NCBI GenBank assembly: GCA_900551985.1
Contig: URYG01000017.1
Span: forward strand, 1-26,540
Source of the DNA: an uncultured Prevotella sp.
GTDB lineage: Bacteria > Bacteroidota > Bacteroidia > Bacteroidales > Bacteroidaceae
Direction: 5' to 3'
Length of the DNA: 26,540 nucleotides
Each line of letters opens with the position of its first letter. Positions within the stretch are counted from its first letter, which is position 1. The position numbers and the translations under genes were made by a program. Positions 22,040-26,540 of the stretch are shown here, in pieces. The notes below the pieces were generated by a model, which saw only the letters and a program-made list of their open reading frames with translations, searched no databases and was not told the DNA's origin.

Positions 22040-22297
22040 CTACATATAGGCTTTCTGCAACAACATACTCCCTACCAGGAAGCCCAAGACGAGGAAGATA
22101 AATATATACACCTCCTTATTGAGTACGAAATTCAAGACATGAAAATGCTTGTTGTCATACTCCGCAAGATGCTTTTTACAATCCATCCACATCAGGGAAA
22201 AAGCCCCCAATGCAATGGATAATATAATACATACTCCTACTATATCGGCTAGACTAGTCGATTGAAATAAAGAAAAAACTGTCATTTCGCAATTCAT
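22040..22297 (-). CDS. Small two-helix membrane protein, unknown
   Basis: The 85-residue protein has two hydrophobic segments, at about residues 16-37 (LADIVGVCIILSIALGAFSL) and 62-80 (EVYIFIFLVLGFLVGSMLL), joined by a charged loop MDCKKHLAEYDNKHFH. Met1 or Met5 could be the start. A -7 box TATCTTTG lies 46 bp upstream on the same strand. I do not recognise a family. It is downstream of the AraC gene but separated from it by a hairpin, so it is probably an independent unit. Confidence 0.55.
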   Translation of the reverse strand: MNCEMTVFSLFQSTSLADIVGVCIILSIALGAFSLMWMDCKKHLAEYDNKHFHVLNFVLNKEVYIFIFLVLGFLVGSMLLQKAYM

Positions 22298-22343
22298 TTA
22301 AAAGTTAATAAGAATCATTATCATCTACTATTATTTAGCGATG

Positions 22344-22351
22344 CAAAGATA
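22344..22351 (-). promoter_or_regulatory. -7 box of the small membrane protein gene
   Basis: The minus strand reads TATCTTTG, a match to TAnnTTTG. No -33 TTTG is visible. Confidence 0.45.
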
Positions 22352-22393
22352 ATGAAAATTTTATAACCTGACAGTTTCATTGCTCAAGAAAAT

Positions 22394-22445
22394 AGTTTCA
22401 TTCCTATCAAATAGGTGTTTCATTGGTAGGAATGAAACTGTTTTT
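22394..22445 (-). terminator. Hairpin between the AraC gene and the small membrane protein gene
   Basis: A 17 bp stem with one G-U pair (22394-22410 with 22423-22439, AGTTTCATTCCTA) and a 12-base loop lies 15 bp after the AraC stop. In the minus direction it is followed by ATTTTCTTG. The motif GTTTCATT occurs three times in and beside it. Confidence 0.6.
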
Positions 22446-22454
22446 CGCAGCATT

Positions 22455-23567
22455 CTACCGGTTTTTCCTAACCGAATCTCTCCATTGTCCCGGTGTAAAT
22501 CCCGTCTTAGCCTTGAAGATCTTATAGAGATGGGCATGGGATGAGAAGCCGCATTCAGAAGAAATGGTATCATTGCTGTACCTACATTCTTCCAGCAGCA
22601 TACGCTGTGCCTCCTTGAAACGGATATCGCTGAGCCAGATTCGGAAACTGCTCTTCAGATAATTCTCGAAATACAAGCTCAATTCATTGCGAGAAATTTG
22701 GAGCTTGGCAGAAAGAATTGGCATATTCACCGTACTGTCTCTGTAGCCACCCTTGTCACACCAGCTGGCTAGCAGCGATTCTATGATAGAGATTCTCTCT
22801 GAGGACAATCCCACCTCATCACTCACTTCCAGCACTTCAAGAGGTTCATCGGCAGTTTCCTGCTCCAGTCTCACCTCCGCAGGAATCATATTGTAGCCAT
22901 ATCCCAGAAAACTGATGGTAAAGGAAATCAGAGAAAAAAGCATCAGCGGTGCCACACAATAAAGAAACGGACGATAGCAGATAGCACCTACCATCGCCAA
23001 AAACAAAAATCCCACCATACCATAACTGGCATAGGCATATCTATCAAAAGGAAGCAAATCTTCCGTGGTGTTTTCCTCGATAATCTTTCGATGATATCGC
23101 ATCTCGATAACCGTGGTATAAATGCAATATATGATGGTAACAGCAAACAATGCAAGCATCACATAAAGCCATTCACCCATATGCATTCCCCTAGGAGTAT
23201 CTTTGTATCCGAAAAAGAAACAAATCAAAATCAATGCATAACTCACACAACCCACCAAGACAAACTTCTTCCGCCCACTCCGATAGCAAATTAAATTATA
23301 GGTAGCATAGGAAATTATGAAAGAGATTGGAGTATAGAAGAGAACATTGACAACAGCTCCAATCGCATCGCCTTTAGCACGGAAACCATAAACCATTTGC
23401 AAGACAAAATGCCCTGCAAGTACAAACATGGAAAAAGCAAGGAGCCAACGAGACACCTCGTAACGACGGTTGGACCAGCGAATCTGAAACCTAGACAAAA
23501 CCAATATCAAGCCCAACATTGACACGATGATGCAGCAAGCAAACTGCACAAGAAACAATGTATTCAT
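22455..23567 (-). CDS. Membrane-anchored AraC-family transcriptional regulator
   Basis: The 370-residue protein has about six to seven hydrophobic segments in residues 1-235 and a C-terminal AraC helix-turn-helix domain at about 275-370. In the latter, ILSAKLQISRNELSLYFENY is the first helix-turn-helix and EAQRMLLEECRYSNDTISSE followed by CGFSSHAHLYKIFKAKTGFT the second, with the usual TPGQWR end. This layout (multi-pass sensor fused directly to AraC DNA-binding domain) is common in Bacteroidota and suggests a one-component membrane sensor. Signal and targets are unknown. It is divergent from the S9 peptidase gene, 202 bp away. Confidence 0.88.
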   Translation of the reverse strand: MNTLFLVQFACCIIVSMLGLILVLSRFQIRWSNRRYEVSRWLLAFSMFVLAGHFVLQMVYGFRAKGDAIGAVVNVLFYTPISFIISYATYNLICYRSGRKKFVLVGCVSYALILICFFFGYKDTPRGMHMGEWLYVMLALFAVTIIYCIYTTVIEMRYHRKIIEENTTEDLLPFDRYAYASYGMVGFLFLAMVGAICYRPFLYCVAPLMLFSLISFTISFLGYGYNMIPAEVRLEQETADEPLEVLEVSDEVGLSSERISIIESLLASWCDKGGYRDSTVNMPILSAKLQISRNELSLYFENYLKSSFRIWLSDIRFKEAQRMLLEECRYSNDTISSECGFSSHAHLYKIFKAKTGFTPGQWRDSVRKNR

Positions 23568-23641
23568 TTACTAAATATTTATATCTTTACTTATATTCCT
23601 GTAGATTTAGCATTTTAAGCTAAACATTATCATTTCTGTTG

Positions 23642-23649
23642 CAAATTTA
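23642..23649 (-). promoter_or_regulatory. -7 box of the AraC-family gene
   Basis: The minus strand reads TAAATTTG, 74 bp upstream of the ATG. The -33 element is weak. Confidence 0.55.
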
Positions 23650-23689
23650 CGAAAAAAAACGCAGACTCTAGTAAAGAAAGAAGATAAAT

Positions 23690-23720
23690 TTTGTTATCTC
23701 ATTAATTTTCTGTAACTTTG
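23690..23720 (+). promoter_or_regulatory. S9 peptidase promoter
   Basis: TTTG (23690-23693) and TAACTTTG (23713-23720) are 19 bp apart, 49 bp before the ATG. It diverges from the AraC promoter within about 40 bp. Confidence 0.78.
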
Positions 23721-23769
23721 CACGGAATATTTAGAAGATTGCAACAAATTATTAATAATATCTAAAAAT

Positions 23770-25935
23770 ATGATTAAAGCGATGATTTTGGCTGCAGCTG
23801 CTCTCACCATGGGAGCAAATACAGCCGATGCACAGACTATGATTGAGAAAAACGACATCAAGGTGGAGAACCACCTGATGACCCCAGAAGCTCTCTGGGC
23901 TATGGGTAGAATCGGTGCCGCAGAAGCTTCGCCTAACGGCAAGCAGGTGGTTTACCAGGTAGGTTACTACAGTGTAAAGGAGAACAAGGGTCACCAGATG
24001 CTCTTCATCATGGATGCCAATGGCAAGAACCAGAAGGCATTGACCACAGATGCCAAGAGCGAGACTGATGCTGCCTGGATCCAAGGCGGACAGAAGATTG
24101 CCTTCATCCGTGGCGGACAGCTCTGGAGCATGAACCCAGACGGTACTGGCAGAAAGCAGCTCACCAACGATGAGTTGGGCATCCAGGGATTCCGCTTCTC
24201 TCCAGACGGCAAGAAGGTGATCCTCATCAAGGAGTTGCCTTATCACGGAACCATCAAGAAGAATCCTTCTGATCTTCCTCTGGCTACAGGTCGCCTCGTT
24301 ACCGATATGAACTATCGCCACTGGGATCACTACGTAGAGAGCATCCTTCATCCTTTCGTGGCAGATGTCGCTGAGGATGGCACCATCAACGCTGGCGAGG
24401 ATATCCTGAAGGATGAGCCTTTCGAGTGCCCTATGGCTCCATTCGGTGGCATCGAGCAGTTAGCTTGGAGTCCGGATTCCAAGACTATTGCCTATACCTG
24501 CCGCAAGAAGGAGGGCTTGCAGTATGCCATCTCTACCGATTCAGACATCTACCTATATAATATAGGTACGCGCGAGACCAAGAACCTCTGCAAGGAGGCT
24601 GGTTATGTAGAGCCTAAGATTGATGCAACCAAGAGTATGAAGAACCAGGCTGTGAATGCACCTGAGAATCTGAAGAACAATCCCGGTTACGACATCAACC
24701 CTCAGTTCTCTGCCGACGGCAAGTACATCGCTTGGCAGAGTATGGCCCGCGACGGATACGAGAGCGACCGCAACCGCCTCTGTGTCTATGAGCTTGCTAC
24801 CGGCAAGAAGAACTATGTATCAGACAAGTTCGACTCCAGCGTAGAGGGCTTCGTATGGAACAAGGACAACAAGAGCCTCACCTTCATCGGTGTATGGCAC
24901 GGAACCCTGAACCTCTATCAGGCTAACTTCAAGGGCGAAGTAAAGCAGATTACCAATGAGTGGGCAGACTACGGAAGCATCGCTCTTGCCAACAACGGCA
25001 ACAAGCTTCTCGCTACCAAGGCCAGCATGAGTCACCCTACTGATATCTACATCGTAACTCCAGGCAAGGATGCCAAGAGCACCAAGGTAGAACAGATTAC
25101 CCGTGAGAACGACCACATCCTGAGCCAGTTGAATATGGGTAAGTGCGAGCAGCGCTGGGTAAAGACTACCGACGGCAAGCAGATGCTGGTATGGATCATG
25201 CTGCCAGCCAACTTCGATGCCAGCAAGAAGTACCCTACCCTTCTCTTCTGCGAGGGCGGTCCTCAGAGTCCGGTCAGCCAGTTCTGGAGCTATCGCTGGA
25301 ACATTCAGATCATGGCAGCCAACGGTTACGTCATCGTATTGCCTAACCGCCGTGGTCTTCCAGGTTTCGGAAGTGCATGGAACGAGGAGATCTCAGGAGA
25401 CTGGACCGGTCAGTGCATGAACGACTATCTTTCTGCCATTGACGATGCAGCCAACAATCTTCCATACGTAGATAAGGATCGTCTGGGCTGTGTAGGTGCC
25501 AGCTTTGGTGGTTTCTCAGTATATTATCTTGCTGGTCATCACAACAAGCGTTTCAAGGCATTCCTCGCTCACGATGGTGCTTTCAATCTGGAGAGCATGT
25601 ACACAGATACCGAGGAGGCTTGGTTCTCTAACTGGGAGTATGATGATGCTTACTGGAACAAGGATCAGAGTGCCAACGCCAAGAAGACTTACGAGAACAG
25701 TCCTCACAAGTTTGTAGATAAGTGGGATACTCCAATCCTCTGCATCCACGGCGAAATGGACTATCGCATCAATGCCAACCAGGGTATGGGCGCCTTCAAT
25801 GCCGCTCGCATGCGTGGTATTCCAGCCGAACTCCTCATCTATCCTGATGAGAACCACTGGGTACTGAAGCCACAGAACGGCGTGCTCTGGCAGCGCACCT
25901 TCTTCGGATGGCTGGACAAATGGTTGAAGAAATAA
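23770..25935 (+). CDS. S9 family (prolyl oligopeptidase/DPP-type) serine peptidase, exported
   Basis: The 721-residue protein has a signal peptide (MIKAMILAAAALTMGANTADA), a beta-propeller with TolB/WD40-like repeats (GQLWSMNPDGTGRKQLT, RFSPDGKKVILI; about 30-450) and a C-terminal alpha/beta hydrolase peptidase domain. The catalytic triad is visible: Ser578 in GASFGGFS, Asp664 in HGEMDYRI and His696 in DENHWVL. Such enzymes cleave dipeptides or short oligopeptides from peptides in the periplasm, in line with amino-acid use by Prevotella. Exact specificity (DPP4, DPP5 or acylaminoacyl type) is not clear; the absence of the DPP4 Glu-Glu motif that I could find favours a DPP5-like enzyme. Confidence 0.92.
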   Translation: MIKAMILAAAALTMGANTADAQTMIEKNDIKVENHLMTPEALWAMGRIGAAEASPNGKQVVYQVGYYSVKENKGHQMLFIMDANGKNQKALTTDAKSETDAAWIQGGQKIAFIRGGQLWSMNPDGTGRKQLTNDELGIQGFRFSPDGKKVILIKELPYHGTIKKNPSDLPLATGRLVTDMNYRHWDHYVESILHPFVADVAEDGTINAGEDILKDEPFECPMAPFGGIEQLAWSPDSKTIAYTCRKKEGLQYAISTDSDIYLYNIGTRETKNLCKEAGYVEPKIDATKSMKNQAVNAPENLKNNPGYDINPQFSADGKYIAWQSMARDGYESDRNRLCVYELATGKKNYVSDKFDSSVEGFVWNKDNKSLTFIGVWHGTLNLYQANFKGEVKQITNEWADYGSIALANNGNKLLATKASMSHPTDIYIVTPGKDAKSTKVEQITRENDHILSQLNMGKCEQRWVKTTDGKQMLVWIMLPANFDASKKYPTLLFCEGGPQSPVSQFWSYRWNIQIMAANGYVIVLPNRRGLPGFGSAWNEEISGDWTGQCMNDYLSAIDDAANNLPYVDKDRLGCVGASFGGFSVYYLAGHHNKRFKAFLAHDGAFNLESMYTDTEEAWFSNWEYDDAYWNKDQSANAKKTYENSPHKFVDKWDTPILCIHGEMDYRINANQGMGAFNAARMRGIPAELLIYPDENHWVLKPQNGVLWQRTFFGWLDKWLKK

Positions 25936-25985
25936 TCTTTTGAAAGAAAAAGGAAAACGATATTGGTAAAAGCCAATTTAATAAA

Positions 25986-26026
25986 AAAAAACGAGGTATC
26001 AGGCGTAACCTGTTACCTCGTTTTTT
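25986..26026. terminator. Bidirectional terminator after the S9 peptidase gene
   Basis: A 13 bp outer stem (AAAAAACGAGGTA-type at 25986-25998 with 26014-26026) with an inner CAGG/CCTG stem is flanked by A and T runs on both sides. It serves the peptidase gene and the microprotein gene that converges from the right, whose stop is 2 bp away. Confidence 0.85.
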
Positions 26027-26027
26027 C

Positions 26028-26132
26028 TTAAAGACTTTTAAGCCATTTTTTACCAGATTTTGTACTCAACCAAATATTCAGTATCAAAGCTACTACTCCG
26101 GTACCAGCCAATGTCATAATTAATGCTTCCAT
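26028..26132 (-). CDS. 34-residue single-pass membrane microprotein (copy 2)
   Basis: ATG at 26132 and TAA at 26028-26030 give exactly 34 residues: a hydrophobic helix at about 4-23 and the basic tail STKSGKKWLKSL. It aligns without gaps to the microprotein at 5143-5247, with 16 of 34 identities concentrated in VAL, WL and the GKKW-K-L end. Its ATG is 4 bp after the stop of the DUF6722-like gene, so the two are co-transcribed, and its stop abuts the terminator. Function unknown; small enough to be missed by standard gene calling. Confidence 0.75.
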   Translation of the reverse strand: MEALIMTLAGTGVVALILNIWLSTKSGKKWLKSL

Positions 26133-26136
26133 ATCT

Positions 26137-26361
26137 TTACATTTTAGAAATTCTATACCCAACCGCAGACAACAAACTGGTGGTAATCAAACCTGTAACG
26201 AAGAGCCAAACAGCAGTAGTTGTTACATCTTCCTTTAAAAACATAGTTACTACATCTCCCACAACCATAGCAGTGAAAGTTGCCTTAGCCAAATCATAGA
26301 AGAATTTACTTAAGTTCTCACGGCTAAATCTTAACTTTTCTCTATCTTCCCGAGATGTCAT
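26137..26361 (-). CDS. Small two-helix membrane protein, DUF6722-like
   Basis: The 74-residue protein has a charged amphipathic N-terminus (MTSREDREKLRFSRENLSKFF) and two hydrophobic helices, about 24-42 (LAKATFTAMVVGDVVTMFL) and 49-68 (TAVWLFVTGLITTSLLSAVG). It resembles small Bacteroidota membrane proteins named DUF6722, but I am recalling that from general appearance. A near-ideal promoter lies upstream, and a 34-residue microprotein gene follows after 4 bp, forming a two-gene operon of small membrane proteins. Confidence 0.65.
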   Translation of the reverse strand: MTSREDREKLRFSRENLSKFFYDLAKATFTAMVVGDVVTMFLKEDVTTTAVWLFVTGLITTSLLSAVGYRISKM

Positions 26362-26384
26362 ACGCTTTTATATTTAAAACACGG

Positions 26385-26416
26385 CAAAAATACAACTTTC
26401 TTTTCAGACTAGCAAA
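26385..26416 (-). promoter_or_regulatory. Promoter of the small membrane protein operon
   Basis: On the minus strand TTTG (26413-26416) and TATTTTTG (26385-26392) are 20 bp apart, 24 bp upstream of the ATG at 26361. Confidence 0.78.
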
Positions 26417-26445
26417 GAAAAAAGAGTTTTTTTAAGAAATATGAA

Positions 26446-26483
26446 AAAAAAAAATCTTGCTTTGAACGTGTCAAAGCAAGATT
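26446..26483 (-). terminator. Terminator of the gene cut by the right edge
   Basis: A perfect 13 bp stem (AATCTTGCTTTGA at 26453-26465 with 26471-26483) is followed in the minus direction by a run of A on the plus strand, that is a U-tract in the RNA. It therefore ends a minus-strand gene lying to the right. Confidence 0.82.
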
Positions 26484-26499
26484 ATATATACGAATTAGC

Positions 26500-26540
26500 T
26501 TACGCGAAGAAGATTGGTTTGGGTATGCTCGTTGCAGCTC
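26500..26540 (-). CDS. Unidentified C-terminus of a minus-strand gene, partial
   Basis: The terminator at 26446-26483 requires a minus-strand transcript. One frame ends ...AATSIPKPIFFA with TAA at 26500-26502; another ends ...NLLRVS with TAA at 26495-26497. Too little is in the window to choose between them or to name the product. Confidence 0.25.
   Translation of the reverse strand, partial: AATSIPKPIFFA

Overview
The window looks like a chromosomal segment of a gut or oral Bacteroidota, most likely Prevotellaceae (Segatella/Prevotella copri-like). The evidence is the Bacteroidota -7 promoter box TAnnTTTG in front of most transcription units (TAACTTTG, TATATTTG, TACCTTTG), weak Shine-Dalgarno sites, and a gene set of Bacteroidota-typical families (DUF4836 lipoprotein, DUF3256, DUF3078, Porin_O_P, bifunctional nuclease with UVR tail, S9 peptidase). 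The species is inferred, not proven.

Layout. 1-2975 (minus): a four-gene run of NHS-family MFS nucleoside transporter, bifunctional nuclease, rsmE and a DUF4836 lipoprotein cut by the left edge. 3197-4333 (plus): a pair of half-size chromate-transporter proteins. 4493-5247 (minus): a 34-residue membrane microprotein followed by a DUF3256 protein. 5295-5712: a nested palindromic intergenic repeat interrupted by a 215 bp MITE-like element. 5929-8649 (minus): pyruvate phosphate dikinase. 8650-9741: a repeat-rich intergenic region with a 22-bp-phased palindrome array, purine/pyrimidine inverted blocks and a possible 51-codon ORF of 8-residue repeats. 9742-12408 (plus): an RlmD/TrmA-family RNA methyltransferase and a porin. 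12477-13754 (minus): a DUF3078 protein. 13892-17511 (plus): pyrG and yidC. 17590-19604 (plus): a decayed HepT-like gene and an intact three-gene hipB-hipS-hipT toxin-antitoxin locus with a repeated operator. 19689-20108 (plus): a rhodanese lipoprotein. 20141-20485: a second copy of the palindromic repeat carrying an identical MITE. 20492-23567 (minus): DUF1846 protein, small membrane protein, membrane-anchored AraC regulator. 23770-25935 (plus): S9 peptidase. 26028-26361 (minus): a small two-helix membrane protein and a second 34-residue microprotein. The right edge cuts an unidentified gene.

Most genes are core metabolism, translation, envelope and transport. The accessory signals are the MITE that lands in the centre of a specific hairpin repeat (two copies, identical, one with hybrid flanks), the two paralogous 34-residue membrane microproteins that align without gaps, the in-frame tandem-repeat micro-ORF, and the HipBST-type locus with its array of operator motifs. 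None was checked against a database.
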